A DNA stretch of 64,000 nt from Streptacidiphilus jiangxiensis (GCF_900109465.1 NZ_FOAZ01000008.1:279083-343082), one strand, 5' to 3'. Positions 34,936 to 45,019 are shown, counted from the stretch's first letter. Numbers and translations are program-made. The notes: generated by a model not told the origin, from the letters alone.

Positions 34936-35610
34936 GTGAGCAAGAGCGACATCACCGTCGTCCACCTGATGCGGCACGGCGAGGTGCACAACCCGGAGGG
35001 CATCCTCTACGGGCGGCTGCCCGACTACCACCTCTCCGAGCTGGGCCGGAAGATGGCCGACCGGGTCGCCGACCACCTGGCCGGACGTGACATCACCCAC
35101 GTCGTGGCCTCCCCGCTGGACCGCGCCCAGGAGACGGCCGCGCCGATCGCCGCCGCGCACGGGATTCCGGTCGAGAAGGACGAGCGCCTGATCGAGGCCG
35201 CCAACATCTTCGAGGGCAAGACCTTCGGGGTCGGCGACGGCGCGCTCAGCAACCCGTCCCACTGGAAGTACCTGACCAACCCGTTCAAGCCGTCCTGGGG
35301 CGAGCCGTACATCGAGCAGGTCGTGCGGATGATGGGCGCGCTCGGCGCCGCCCGGGACGCCGCGCGTGGCCACGAGGCCGTCTGCGTCAGCCACCAGCTG
35401 CCGATCTGGGTCACCCGCTGCTTCGCGGAGCACCGCCGCCTGTGGCACGACCCGCGCCGGCGCCAGTGCTCGCTGGCGAGCCTCACCTCGTTCACCTACG
35501 AGGGCGACAAGATCGTCTCGATCGGCTACAGCGAGCCGGCCCGGGACCTGCTGCCCGCGCACCTCACCGGCAAGAAGGGCCCGCTGACCAACAAGTCGTT
35601 CGGGGCATGA
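34936..35610 (+). CDS. Histidine phosphatase family protein
   Basis: A 224-residue phosphoglycerate-mutase-fold phosphatase. Catalytic LMRHGEVHNPEG (phospho-His), acidic donor region DERLIEAANIFEGKTFGVGD, and second His in CVSHQLPIWVTR. The GTG at 34936 follows GGAG by seven bases and lies 11 bp after hemL, so co-transcription is likely. This gene sits between hemL and the ccs genes in Streptomyces too; its substrate there is unknown. Confidence 0.88.
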   Translation: MSKSDITVVHLMRHGEVHNPEGILYGRLPDYHLSELGRKMADRVADHLAGRDITHVVASPLDRAQETAAPIAAAHGIPVEKDERLIEAANIFEGKTFGVGDGALSNPSHWKYLTNPFKPSWGEPYIEQVVRMMGALGAARDAARGHEAVCVSHQLPIWVTRCFAEHRRLWHDPRRRQCSLASLTSFTYEGDKIVSIGYSEPARDLLPAHLTGKKGPLTNKSFGA

Positions 35611-35735
35611 GCATTCGGGGCATAAAGATCAATTAAATATCCACTACACGAAGCGTCGTGGCAGGTCAAGGGCCTGCTGCGGCGTTTTCGTGGGGGTCGT
35701 GAAATCGGCCTAAACAAGCATGCGAAACTTTTCGC

Positions 35736-36329
35736 ATGACGCGCCGCCGCTCTCTGCTCGCACTCGCCGCCCTGAGCGGCGTTCTCATGCTCTCCGCCTG
35801 CAGCGGCACCAACGCCGCGGAGACCGGCGGCGGGAGCGACACCGGCTTCGTCGCCGGCACCGGGCTCGCCCAGTCCGTCCCGGCGGGCCAGCGCGGCGCC
35901 GCGATCAACCTCACCGGCAAGGATCTCGACGGCAAGGGCATCGACCTCGCCTCCTACCGCGGCAAGGTCGTCGTGCTCAACGTCTGGGGCTCCTGGTGCG
36001 GCCCGTGCCGCGCCGAGGCGGGCGACTTCGAGACCGTCTACAAGGCCGACCAGGCCAAGGGCGTCGAGTTCGTCGGCATCAACACCCGCGACACCCAGAT
36101 CGACCAGGCCCAGCAGTTCGTCAAGACCCACGGCCTGACCTACCCGAGCTTCTACGACGAGGACGGCTCGCTGCTGCTGCAGTTCCCGGCCGGCAGCCTC
36201 AACCCGCAGGCCATCCCCTCCACGCTGATCCTGGACCGCCAGGGCCGGATCGCGGTGCGCGCGCTGGAGCCGCTGACCAGCGACCAGCTCGCCAAGCTCG
36301 TCGACCCGGTGATCGCGGAGAAGTCGTGA
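35736..36329 (+). CDS. resA: TlpA/ResA-like thiol-disulfide lipoprotein
   Basis: A 197-residue membrane-tethered thioredoxin-fold protein. The lipobox LMLSACSG follows a signal of about 22 residues. Active site WGSWCGPCRAE, cis-Pro region AIPSTLILD. In system II it reduces apocytochrome c cysteines before haem attachment. Its stop overlaps the ccdA start (GTGA). A 125-bp gap with an AT-rich patch (GATCAATTAAATATCC) separates it from the phosphatase, so the ccs genes may have their own promoter. Confidence 0.9.
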   Translation: MTRRRSLLALAALSGVLMLSACSGTNAAETGGGSDTGFVAGTGLAQSVPAGQRGAAINLTGKDLDGKGIDLASYRGKVVVLNVWGSWCGPCRAEAGDFETVYKADQAKGVEFVGINTRDTQIDQAQQFVKTHGLTYPSFYDEDGSLLLQFPAGSLNPQAIPSTLILDRQGRIAVRALEPLTSDQLAKLVDPVIAEKS

Positions 36330-37072
36330 CCGGGACGGTCACGAGCGGAGCGCTGCTGCTCGCGTTCCCGATCGCGCTGCTGGCCGGGCTGGTCTCGTTC
36401 TTCTCGCCCTGCGTCCTGCCGCTCGTCCCCGGCTACCTCTCCTACGTGACGGGGTTCTCGGCCGCGGACCTCGCCGACGCCGAGGGTGGCCGCCGCGGCC
36501 GGATGGCGCTCGGTGCGCTGCTCTTCGTTCTCGGCTTCACGGCGGTGTTCGTCTCCTTCGGTGCCCTCTTCGGCAACGTCGGCAACGACCTCGAACTGCA
36601 CCAGAAGCTCATCAGCCGGATCGCCGGCGTGCTGGTGATCCTCATGGGCCTGGCCTTCATGGGCCTGATGCCCGGCTTCACCCAGCGCGAAGTTCGCAGC
36701 CATCGCAAGCCCGTGGTCGGTCTGGTCGGCGCGCCCCTGCTGGGTGTGGTCTTCGCGATCGGGTGGACGCCGTGCGTCGGGCCGACGCTCGCGGCGGTGC
36801 AGTCGCTGTCCTTCAACGAGGCCAGCGCCGGGCGCGGGGCGATCCTGTCCCTCGCCTACTGCCTCGGCCTCGGCCTTCCCTTCATCCTGGCCGCGCTCGC
36901 CTTCCGCCGGACGCTCGCCGCGTTCGGCTGGATCAAGCGCAACAACCAGTGGGTCATGCGGATCGGCGGCGGCATGCTCGTCCTGGTCGGTCTGCTGCTG
37001 GTCACCGGAGCGTGGGACCAGGTCACCACGCAGTTGAAGTACTGGTTCCCGATCACCTCGGTGGGTATCTGA
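36326..37072 (+). CDS. ccdA: Cytochrome c biogenesis protein CcdA
   Basis: A 248-residue membrane protein with six hydrophobic segments. The paired redox cysteines sit in VSFFSPCVLPLVPGYLSYVT and AIGWTPCVGPTLAAVQSL, as in CcdA/DsbD-beta. It carries electrons from cytoplasmic thioredoxin across the membrane to ResA. It is overlapped with resA (GTGA) and resB (TGATG). Confidence 0.94.
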   Translation: MTGTVTSGALLLAFPIALLAGLVSFFSPCVLPLVPGYLSYVTGFSAADLADAEGGRRGRMALGALLFVLGFTAVFVSFGALFGNVGNDLELHQKLISRIAGVLVILMGLAFMGLMPGFTQREVRSHRKPVVGLVGAPLLGVVFAIGWTPCVGPTLAAVQSLSFNEASAGRGAILSLAYCLGLGLPFILAALAFRRTLAAFGWIKRNNQWVMRIGGGMLVLVGLLLVTGAWDQVTTQLKYWFPITSVGI

Positions 37073-38781
37073 TGACGACCGACCTCGACGCCGCCGAGCG
37101 GCTGAGCTCCGCGCCCACGGAGGACAACGAGGGCGGCGGGGACGTCGGCATCGGCCTGCTCGGCTGGTTGCGCTGGGCCTGGCGCCAGCTCACCTCCATG
37201 CGCACCGCGCTGATCCTGCTGTTCCTGCTCTCCCTCGCGGCCATCCCCGGCTCGCTGGTGCCGCAGACGGCCGCGTCGCCGACCAAGGTCGCCGACTTCG
37301 TCTCCCGGCACAGCACCCTCGCGCCGATCTACCAGAAGCTCGGACTGTTCCACGTCTACAGCTCGTTCTGGTTCTCCGCGATCTACCTGCTGCTCTTCAT
37401 CTCGCTGGCCGGCTGCATCATCCCGCGCACCTGGCAGTTCGTCGGCGTGCTGCGCGCGCAGCCGCCAACCGCGCCCAAGCACCTGATCCGGCTGCCCGTC
37501 TACGCCTCCTGGCGCTCCGGCGGCACCGACGCCGAGAAGACCCTCACCGCCGCCGAGGCGCTGCTGCGCCGCCGCCGGTTCCGGGTCGCCCGCAGCGGTG
37601 ACGCGATCACCTCGGAGAAGGGCTACCTGCGCGAGGTCGGCAACCTGCTCTTCCACATCTCCCTCTTCGGCATGCTGATCGCTTTCGCGGTCGGCAAGCT
37701 CTTCGGCGGGATGGGCACCGTCCTCGTCATCGAGGGCAAGGCGTTCAGCAACAACGTCGCCATGTACGACGACTTCATGCCGAGCACCTTCTACACCGCC
37801 GACAGTCTGGACGCGTTCGGCTTCAAGCTCGACAGCTTCGACGCGACCTACCAGACCACCGGCACCCAGATCGGCACCGCCCGCACCTTCCAGGCCAACG
37901 TCTCCTACTGGACCGGCAGCGACCCGTCCAAGGCCAAGAAGGGGGACATCCAGGTCAACCACCCCCTCGCGATCGACGGCAGCAACGTCTACCTGACCGC
38001 GCACGGCTACGCACCGGTCTTCCAGGTCACCGACGCCAAGGGCAACGTGGTCTTCAACGGCCCCACCCCGTGCCTGCCGCAGGACGCGAACATCACCTCG
38101 ACCTGTGCCATCAAGGTCAACGACGGCTACGTCGACAAGGACGGCAACGCCTACCAGATCGGCATGTCCGGCATCTTCACGCCGACCGCCGCGACCGACT
38201 CCTCGGTGATGAAGCTCGGCCCGCACTCGGTCTTCCCCGACCTGGCCGACCCGGTGATCTACCTCGCGGCGTACCACGGTGACCTGGGCAACAACTCGGG
38301 TGCTCCGCAGAGCATCTACGAGCTCGACACCAAGCACATGACGCAGTACGTCTTCACGGACAAGGACGGGAAGAAGAGCCTGTCCGTCCCGATGGTGCCG
38401 AACGAGGAACTGAAGCTGCCCAGCGGCGGCACGGTCATCTTCACCGGCATCCAGCAGTGGGCCAACTTCACCGTCGCGCACAACCCCGGCACCGGCTGGG
38501 CGCTGATCAGTTCCGTGATGGCCGTGCTCGGCCTGATCGGATCGCTGTTCGTGCAGCGCCGCCGGATCTGGGTCCGCGCCGTGGCCGGCCCCGACGGCAT
38601 CACCACCGTCGAGATCGCGGGCCTGGCCCGCAGCGAGTCGGCGCGGATCGCCGAGGAACTCGCCGAACTCGCCCTGGATCTCCAGGACACCGCGCCCGCC
38701 GACCAGCCGGACGCCGACGACCCCGCAGCCGACGCCCCCGCTGCTGTGCCCGCAGCTGCCCCCGCAGCCGAGAAGGAGTGA
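37072..38781 (+). CDS. resB: Cytochrome c biogenesis protein ResB
   Basis: A 569-residue protein: three transmembrane helices near the N-terminus (MRTALILLFLLSLAAIPGSL, FSAIYLLLFISLAGCIIPRT, LFHISLFGMLIAFAVGKLFG), a large extracytoplasmic domain (about 220-470), and a final helix (LISSVMAVLGLIGSLF). VPQTAASP after the first helix is typical. The tail is Asp/Ala/Pro-rich. With CcsB it forms the haem-exporting synthetase of system II. Overlaps ccdA; 2 bp from ccsB. Confidence 0.94.
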   Translation: MTTDLDAAERLSSAPTEDNEGGGDVGIGLLGWLRWAWRQLTSMRTALILLFLLSLAAIPGSLVPQTAASPTKVADFVSRHSTLAPIYQKLGLFHVYSSFWFSAIYLLLFISLAGCIIPRTWQFVGVLRAQPPTAPKHLIRLPVYASWRSGGTDAEKTLTAAEALLRRRRFRVARSGDAITSEKGYLREVGNLLFHISLFGMLIAFAVGKLFGGMGTVLVIEGKAFSNNVAMYDDFMPSTFYTADSLDAFGFKLDSFDATYQTTGTQIGTARTFQANVSYWTGSDPSKAKKGDIQVNHPLAIDGSNVYLTAHGYAPVFQVTDAKGNVVFNGPTPCLPQDANITSTCAIKVNDGYVDKDGNAYQIGMSGIFTPTAATDSSVMKLGPHSVFPDLADPVIYLAAYHGDLGNNSGAPQSIYELDTKHMTQYVFTDKDGKKSLSVPMVPNEELKLPSGGTVIFTGIQQWANFTVAHNPGTGWALISSVMAVLGLIGSLFVQRRRIWVRAVAGPDGITTVEIAGLARSESARIAEELAELALDLQDTAPADQPDADDPAADAPAAVPAAAPAAEKE

Positions 38782-38783
38782 AC

Positions 38784-39944
38784 GTGATCCTCGCCGAGGC
38801 GGCGATCGACACCAAGTTCGCCAACATCTCCAACGTCCTGGTCTACTCCGCGATGGCAGTGTTCCTGCTGGCCTTCCTGGCCTACGCGGCCGAGTGGACC
38901 TTCGGCGGCCGCAGCCGCGTCGCCCGGCAGTCCGCCGCGCTCGCCGCCAAGGCCGGCTCCTCCCTCGGCCAGGCGGTCGCCGACGCCGAGGCGGAGGAGG
39001 TCGCCGCGCGGACCGCGCCGACCGTGGCCGTCAAGGTCACCGGCGCCGGCGGCGGCACCACCACGCTGACCCGCACCGTCGCCGCCAAGGCCGGCAAGGT
39101 CGACGTGGTCACCCGAGGTGACGCGGCCCCGCCCGTCGACGGCGTCGGCGCCGCCGGCGGCGACGAGGGCGCGGACCGCATCGGCCGCATCGCCGTCTCG
39201 CTCACCACGCTCGCGGCGCTGCTCGACCTGTGCGCGGTCATCACCCGCGGCATCTCCGCGCACCGGCCGCCGTGGGGCAACCTCTACGAGTTCACCGTCG
39301 CCGTGACGATGATCGCCTCGCTGCTCTTCGTCGCGCTGCTCGCGGCCGGTAAGAACGTGCGCTGGATGGGCCTGCCGGTCACCCTCGGCGCCGTCCTCGG
39401 CCTCGGCATCGCCGTCACCGAGTTCTACGTCGACTCCGAGCAGCTCGTCCCGGCCCTGCACTCGTACTGGCTGTGGATCCACGTCTCCGGCGCGATGGTC
39501 TGCGGCGGCGCCCTCTACGCGGGCGCGATCGCGGCGATCCTCTACGTCGCCAAGGACGTCTACGAGTCCCGCAAGGCCAGGGGGCTCACCAAGGAGGACG
39601 GCTGGTGGTCGGACGCCTTCGAGCGCCTGCCCGCCTCCGCGACCCTGGACAAGTGGTCCTACCGGATCAACGCCTTCGTCTTCCCGCTGTGGACGTTCAC
39701 CATCATCGCGGGCGCCATCTGGGCCGAGGCCGCCTGGGGCCACTACTGGGAGTGGGACCCGACCGAGACCTGGGCGTTCATCACCTGGGTCGCCTACGCC
39801 TGCTACCTGCACGCCCGCGCCACCGCCGGGTGGAAGGGCCGCAAGGCCGCGATCCTGGTCTTCGTCGCCTTCGCCTGCTACCTGTTCAACGCCTACGGCG
39901 TGAGCATCTTCATCAACGGCAAGCACAGCTACGCGGGCATCTGA
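38784..39944 (+). CDS. ccsB: Cytochrome c synthetase subunit CcsB (CcsA family)
   Basis: A 386-residue multi-spanning protein. The Trp-rich haem-handling (WWD) motif is WAEAAWGHYWEWDPTETWAF. Flanking histidines occur in SYWLWIHVSGAM and YLHARATAGW. An Ala/Thr-rich soluble stretch (about 45-125) follows the first helix. GTG 38784 overlaps the region just past the resB stop. It presents haem to apocytochrome c outside the membrane. The operon ends here at a strong terminator. Confidence 0.95.
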   Translation: MILAEAAIDTKFANISNVLVYSAMAVFLLAFLAYAAEWTFGGRSRVARQSAALAAKAGSSLGQAVADAEAEEVAARTAPTVAVKVTGAGGGTTTLTRTVAAKAGKVDVVTRGDAAPPVDGVGAAGGDEGADRIGRIAVSLTTLAALLDLCAVITRGISAHRPPWGNLYEFTVAVTMIASLLFVALLAAGKNVRWMGLPVTLGAVLGLGIAVTEFYVDSEQLVPALHSYWLWIHVSGAMVCGGALYAGAIAAILYVAKDVYESRKARGLTKEDGWWSDAFERLPASATLDKWSYRINAFVFPLWTFTIIAGAIWAEAAWGHYWEWDPTETWAFITWVAYACYLHARATAGWKGRKAAILVFVAFACYLFNAYGVSIFINGKHSYAGI

Positions 39945-39963
39945 TCTGCTCGAGGTCGAGGCG

Positions 39964-40003
39964 ACGGGACGCCGGGTGTGTGAACACCCGGCGTCCCGTT
40001 TTC
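39964..40003 (+). terminator. Intrinsic terminator of the ccs operon
   Basis: Perfect 16-bp arms (ACGGGACGCCGGGTGT and complement) around GTGA, followed by TTTTC, 20 bp after the ccsB stop. Confidence 0.93.
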
Positions 40004-40094
40004 GTCCCTGTCACCCGCACCAGGCAGAATGCGGCCACGGCTTCGGTTGGGGTTTCGCCACGGCCACGGCTTCACCGGGGACCAGGAGGACGGC

Positions 40095-43000
40095 ATGACA
40101 GCCAGGACCGCGACGGACGGGTTCGGCAACGACGGCACGGAGGGGGCCGACCCGTTCGGCACCGCCGCGCTGCGCCGGCGCGTGCTCGACGCGTGGGCCG
40201 CCGCGCCCGCCCGGTTCCGCGAGGACGCCAACGCCGAGGAGGAGCTCGCGCTGGGCGGCTACCGCGACCGCCTCGTCGTCGAGCTCGCCCAGAACGCCGC
40301 CGACGCCGCCCGCCGCGCGGGCGTCCCCGGCCGGCTCCGGCTCACCCTGAAGGGTGGCGTTCTCGCCGCCGCCAACACCGGCGCGCACCTGGACGCCGAG
40401 GGCGTCGAGTCGCTCTCCACGCTGCGCGCCTCCTCCAAGCGCGAGGAGCGCGACGCGGGCGCCGTGGGCCGCTTCGGCGTCGGCTTCTCCGCGGTCCTGT
40501 CCGTCACCGACGAGCCCAGCGTCATCGGCGTCCCCGGCGGCGTGCGCTGGTCGCTCGCCGAGGCCCGGCAGCTGGCGGCCGACGCCGCCGCACGCGAGGG
40601 CGCGGACGCGGGCCTCACCCAGGAGCTGCGCCGCCGCGAGGGCCACGTCCCGCTGCTGCGCCTGCCGCTGCCCACCGAGGGCACCCCGCCCGAGGGCTAC
40701 GACACGGTCGTGCTGCTGCCGCTGCGCGACGCCGCCGCCGAGGACCTGACCCGCCGTCTCCTCGACGACACCGACGACGCGCTGCTGCTGGCCCTGCCGG
40801 GTCTGACCGAGGTCGTCATCGAGACCGAGGACAGTGCGCGGTCGCTGGTCCGGCGCCGGCCCGTCTCCGAGGACCGGGCCGGCTCCGAGGCCGCCACCGT
40901 GACCGTCGCGGAGGACGAGGTCGTCATCGAGGACGACGGCTCGCCGACCCGTTGGCAGGTGCTCAGCCGCGGCGGCGCCCTCGACGCCGCGCTGCTCGCG
41001 GACCGCACCACCGAGGAGCGGCACCGCCCGTTCTGGTCGCTCACCTGGGCCGTCCCCGTCGACGAGGCCGGCGACCCGGTCCGCGTCCGCAGCGCCTACC
41101 TGCACGCGCCCACCCCCAGCGACGAGCCGCTCGGCCTGCCCGCGCTGCTGATCGCGAGCTTCCCGCTCGACTCCACCCGGCGCCACGTCGCCCCCGGCCC
41201 GCTCACCGACTTCCTCGTCGAGCAGGCCGCCGACGCCTACGCCGACCTGGTCCGCCGCCGCGGCGCGAGCCTCGGCTCGCTGCGCCTGGTCCCGGCACCG
41301 CTCGGCAAGGGCGAGCTGGACGCCAAGCTGCGCCGCGCGATCCTGGAGCGGCTGCCGGAGACACCGTTCCTGCCCCAGGTGGCCGACGAGGAGGGGGAGA
41401 CGGCGCTGCGTCCCCGCGACGCCGTGCTGCTGGAGGGCGCCGACGCCGAGGTGGTGCGTGCGCTCGCCGCCGTCCTGCCCGGTCTGCTGCCCGCCGGGCT
41501 GGAGCGCCGCCAGGAGCTTCGCGCGCTCGACGTACGCCGGGTCGCCCTCGCCGAGACCGTCGACCAGCTCGCCAACCTCGACCGCGAACCCGAGTGGTGG
41601 CGCAACCTCTACGGCTCCCTCGCCGGCGCCGATCCGGAGGCGCTCGGCGCGCTGCCCGTCCCGCTCGCCGACGGCCGGATGGTGCGGGGCCCGCGCCGGG
41701 TGCTGGTGCCGGTGAATGCGTCGAGTCCGGTGGGGGAGGAGGGCCCCGTCCGCGTCGAGGACCTGGAGATCCTCGGCCTGCGCCTGGCCCACCCCGACGC
41801 CGCCCACCCCCTGCTGGAGAAGCTCGGCGCGGGCGTCGCCACCCCCGCCGGTGTGCTGGAGACCCCCGAGGTGCGCGCCGCCGTCGCCCGCTCGGCCGAG
41901 CTGGAGGACGACGAGGAGGCCGAGGAGCTCGCCGACGCCGTCCTGCGGGTCGTCCAGGCAGCGCTGGCCGAAGGTGAACTGACCGAGGGTCAGTATCCGT
42001 GGCTGGCCCGGCTGGCACTGACCGACGAGTACGGCGCGTGGGCGTCCGCCGGTGAACTCGTCCTGCCCGGAAGTCCGTTGGCCGCCATCGCGGACGAGGA
42101 GGACGCCGTCTTCCTCGACGAGGAGCTGGTCGAGCGCTGGGACGCCGCGGTGCTGCGCGCCGTCGGCGTCGCCCACGGCTTCGGCCTGCTGCGTGCCGAG
42201 GAGGCCGTCCTCGACCCGGACGACCTCGACCGCTTCGACCCCACCGCCCCTGCCGACCGCGCGCTCGGCGGCGAGCCCGCCGCCCTGCTCGACGAGGCGC
42301 CCGACGGGCTCGCCGAGTGGGCGGAGGACGTCACCGAGCCCCTGCTGGGAGCCGACGACCTGCCGCCCGGCGTCCCCGCCGTCCCGCCCGTCGCCGCCGA
42401 ACTGCTGGCCGTCCGCGACCTCGACCTCGTCGCCGACGACGCCTGGCCGCAGGCCCTCGCCCTGCTCGCCCGGCCGCCGCTGCGCAGCGCCGTCGTCGAC
42501 AAGGTCCGTCTGCTGCTGCCGGACGGGCGCACCGCCGAGGTCGTCCCGTACGCCGCCTGGTGGCTGCGCGACCACCCGGTCCTCGACGGCCGCGCCCCCG
42601 CCGGCCTGCGCGCCGCCGGCGGCGACCGGCTCCTGCGCGGCCTCTACGACGAGGCCCGCACCGACCTCGACGAGGCCTTCCTGCACGCCCTCGGCGTCCG
42701 CACCACGCTCACCGCGCTGCTGGCGGAGCCGGACGGCCCCGACGACGTCCTCGACCGACTCGCCGACGCGGAGCGCCCGGTGGCGCACCGTCAGCTCCAC
42801 GGCATCTACACCGCGCTGGCCGCCGTCCCGCTGGACCGGATCCCGCTCCCCGACGAGGTTCGCGCCCTCCCGCCGCTCGACCCCGCCACGCACCGGCGCC
42901 CCGCGCACACCGTCATCGTCGACGTCGCCGACGCGGTCGTCGCGGACGCGCCCGATCTCGTGCAGCTGCTGGACGACTTCCCGCTCATCACCGTCGCCCC

Positions 43001-43442
43001 GGCGCTCGCCCCCGCGCTCGCCGAGCGCCTGCACGTCTCGCTGGCCAGCGAGATCGCGGGCGGCCGCGTCCTGACGGAGGGCACGGTCCGCGCCGTCCCG
43101 GAGGAGATTCGCGAACTCCTGCCCGGCTGCCCGGCCGTGTACGAGGAGCACGAGGAGCTCCTCGTCGTCGGCCCCGACGGCGAGGAGGCTCCGGTCGGCT
43201 GGCGCTGGGACGCGGACAGCGAGGCGCCCGCGCTGCCGGACGGAGAGCAACTCGTCGTGGAGTCGGACGAGTTCGCGCCGGTCGTCCCCTTCGGCACGCT
43301 CCATGCGGCGACGCCGGAGGGCCTGGCCGCCGGGCTCGCCTGGGCGGCGGGCGCGTGGGCGCGCCGCTTCGAGGTGCTGGCCCTGCTCGGCGACCCGGAC
43401 CGCGCCTACGAGCTCAGCGCCGCACGGGACTTCGAGGGGTGA
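40095..43442 (+). CDS. Large HSP90-fold (GHKL) ATPase-like protein, sacsin-type N-terminus
   Basis: A 1,115-residue protein. The N-terminal 170 residues hold a GHKL ATP-binding fold: N-box VVELAQNAADAARRAG, G1-like AAANTGAHLDAEGVESLSTL, and G2 AVGRFGVGFSAVLSVTDEP, as in sacsin/HSP90-like proteins. The remaining ~900 residues are acidic, Ala/Leu/Asp-rich, with no signal or membrane segments and no domain I recognise. A chaperone or DNA-associated role is possible. ATG 40095 follows AGGAGG by four bases. No partner gene is linked; the next gene lies 22 bp away on the other strand. Confidence 0.8.
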   Translation: MTARTATDGFGNDGTEGADPFGTAALRRRVLDAWAAAPARFREDANAEEELALGGYRDRLVVELAQNAADAARRAGVPGRLRLTLKGGVLAAANTGAHLDAEGVESLSTLRASSKREERDAGAVGRFGVGFSAVLSVTDEPSVIGVPGGVRWSLAEARQLAADAAAREGADAGLTQELRRREGHVPLLRLPLPTEGTPPEGYDTVVLLPLRDAAAEDLTRRLLDDTDDALLLALPGLTEVVIETEDSARSLVRRRPVSEDRAGSEAATVTVAEDEVVIEDDGSPTRWQVLSRGGALDAALLADRTTEERHRPFWSLTWAVPVDEAGDPVRVRSAYLHAPTPSDEPLGLPALLIASFPLDSTRRHVAPGPLTDFLVEQAADAYADLVRRRGASLGSLRLVPAPLGKGELDAKLRRAILERLPETPFLPQVADEEGETALRPRDAVLLEGADAEVVRALAAVLPGLLPAGLERRQELRALDVRRVALAETVDQLANLDREPEWWRNLYGSLAGADPEALGALPVPLADGRMVRGPRRVLVPVNASSPVGEEGPVRVEDLEILGLRLAHPDAAHPLLEKLGAGVATPAGVLETPEVRAAVARSAELEDDEEAEELADAVLRVVQAALAEGELTEGQYPWLARLALTDEYGAWASAGELVLPGSPLAAIADEEDAVFLDEELVERWDAAVLRAVGVAHGFGLLRAEEAVLDPDDLDRFDPTAPADRALGGEPAALLDEAPDGLAEWAEDVTEPLLGADDLPPGVPAVPPVAAELLAVRDLDLVADDAWPQALALLARPPLRSAVVDKVRLLLPDGRTAEVVPYAAWWLRDHPVLDGRAPAGLRAAGGDRLLRGLYDEARTDLDEAFLHALGVRTTLTALLAEPDGPDDVLDRLADAERPVAHRQLHGIYTALAAVPLDRIPLPDEVRALPPLDPATHRRPAHTVIVDVADAVVADAPDLVQLLDDFPLITVAPALAPALAERLHVSLASEIAGGRVLTEGTVRAVPEEIRELLPGCPAVYEEHEELLVVGPDGEEAPVGWRWDADSEAPALPDGEQLVVESDEFAPVVPFGTLHAATPEGLAAGLAWAAGAWARRFEVLALLGDPDRAYELSAARDFEG

Positions 43443-43464
43443 GCCGCAGCTCTGACGGACGGCC

Positions 43465-44970
43465 TCAGTTCACCAGCTCCAGCACCGCGAACTCCATGTC
43501 GTCCGTCAGCACCCGGTAACTGTGCCCCGGGTGCATCTGCGCCGCGTAGCCCGGAAGGTCCGCCGGGGGTGACGGCGACCAGCCGTAGGACAGGTCCAGG
43601 ACGACGTACTGCGGGGGAGCCGCCTTGCTGCCGCCCAGCCAGTACAGGTCCGTGCGCGCGGCCAGGCGGGACATCGCGGTGATGTTGGACTCCACCGTCG
43701 CCCCGTCCGGCACCAGCGCCAGCGCGCGAGAGATCGCGTCGCTGCGCGGTGTCGCCGCGTACGTCGACGCGCGCAGCACGGAGACCGCCGGGAGGTCGAG
43801 CGTCCCGCACAGGGTCAGCGCGACCGCCGTCACCACCGGAACCACCGCGCCGTCCGCGTAGGCGCGCAGCCAGCGGGGCGAGCCCTCCCGCTCGCGGACC
43901 CGGCGGACCGCGTCGACCAGGGCCAGGAACAGCACCGGCATCAGCACCGCGTTGTAGTGCCAGCCGGTGCCCCAGTAGTCCGGGTTGTCGGAGACGAAGC
44001 GCCAGCCCAGCGTGGGCAGCGCCACGACCAGCAGCGGCGAGCGCAGCGCCAGGAAACCGGTGATCGCCAGCAGCATCCCGAGCGTCGACAGCTTCACGTC
44101 CGCCGGGCTGAGCAGGCCGGTCAGCCAGTGCGACCACCCGCCGGACGGCAGCTTGTCGCGGTACCCGTAGGCGCCCGTCGGGCTGAAGTGCGGGATCACA
44201 CCCCAGACCGTCAGCGCCGTCATGCCGGCGCCGAACACGGCCAGCATCACCCCGAGCGCCCGCTCCCGCAGCAGGAACAGCAGCAGGCCGACGGCTGCCA
44301 CGGTGATCCCGAGGTCCTCCTTGACCAGCGTCAGCGGCAGCGCCCAGAACGCGGCCCGGTGGTACCGCCGCAGCAGCACGTTGCGCAGCACCACCGCCAG
44401 GAGGGGGACGGCGAAGCAGATCTCGTGGAAGTCGAAGTCGACGGCCCGCTGCAGCCCCCAGGAGAGCCCGTACGCGGTGCCCAGGCACAGCGCCTTGGTG
44501 CGGGAGAGGAACCGCCCGGCGGTGCCCGCGACGACGCTGACCGAGCTCGCGAACAGCGCGGCCTGCGCGAGCAGCAGCGTCACCGTGGAGGGGAAGAGCC
44601 ACCACAGCGGCGCCAGCAGCGCCGTGATCGGGCTGAAGTGGTCGCCGAGGATGTTCGCGTCCGGGCCCTTGATGTGGACGATCGGCGCTTGGAAGTCCGC
44701 GTAGGCGCGGACCTCCTCGACGAAGATCGCGGTGTCCCAGGACATCGAGCCGTCGTGCAGGTAGCGGGTCAGCTCGATGACCGCGTAGCCGGCACAGAAC
44801 AGCAGCCCCAGCAGCAGGTAGGGCCAGGTGGGGCGCTTGGCCGCGAGTCGGTGGCGGGCCCGGCCGACACCGATGCCCCCGCCCGCACCGATGCCCCCGC
44901 CCGCACGCTGCGTGGGGATGCCGACGGTCGTGCCGCCGGTCGAGGTCGCTCCCTGGGTCACCCGCCGCAC
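43465..44970 (-). CDS. DUF2079 multi-spanning membrane protein
   Basis: A 501-residue protein with about 10-12 hydrophobic segments. DUF2079 landmarks: SWDTAIFVEEVRAYADFQAP, NILGDHFSPITALLAPLWWL, GLSWGLQRAVDFDFHEICFA, RVLREREG-type loops. This family resembles GT-C glycosyltransferases; the Asp-His loop DHFSP is the likely catalytic or metal site. The N-terminus repeats G-G-G-I-G. Acceptor unknown. Confidence 0.82.
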   Translation of the reverse strand: MRRVTQGATSTGGTTVGIPTQRAGGGIGAGGGIGVGRARHRLAAKRPTWPYLLLGLLFCAGYAVIELTRYLHDGSMSWDTAIFVEEVRAYADFQAPIVHIKGPDANILGDHFSPITALLAPLWWLFPSTVTLLLAQAALFASSVSVVAGTAGRFLSRTKALCLGTAYGLSWGLQRAVDFDFHEICFAVPLLAVVLRNVLLRRYHRAAFWALPLTLVKEDLGITVAAVGLLLFLLRERALGVMLAVFGAGMTALTVWGVIPHFSPTGAYGYRDKLPSGGWSHWLTGLLSPADVKLSTLGMLLAITGFLALRSPLLVVALPTLGWRFVSDNPDYWGTGWHYNAVLMPVLFLALVDAVRRVREREGSPRWLRAYADGAVVPVVTAVALTLCGTLDLPAVSVLRASTYAATPRSDAISRALALVPDGATVESNITAMSRLAARTDLYWLGGSKAAPPQYVVLDLSYGWSPSPPADLPGYAAQMHPGHSYRVLTDDMEFAVLELVN

Positions 44971-45019
44971 GGTACCGGTACGGCCCCCTCCGGAGAAGGG
45001 GTGACCGGTGACGAGAGGT

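Noticed and set aside
41203..42018. Arg/Pro-rich minus-strand frame opposite the GHKL gene
   Set aside because: It is a mirror of the third-position GC bias of the real gene, with no plausible domain.
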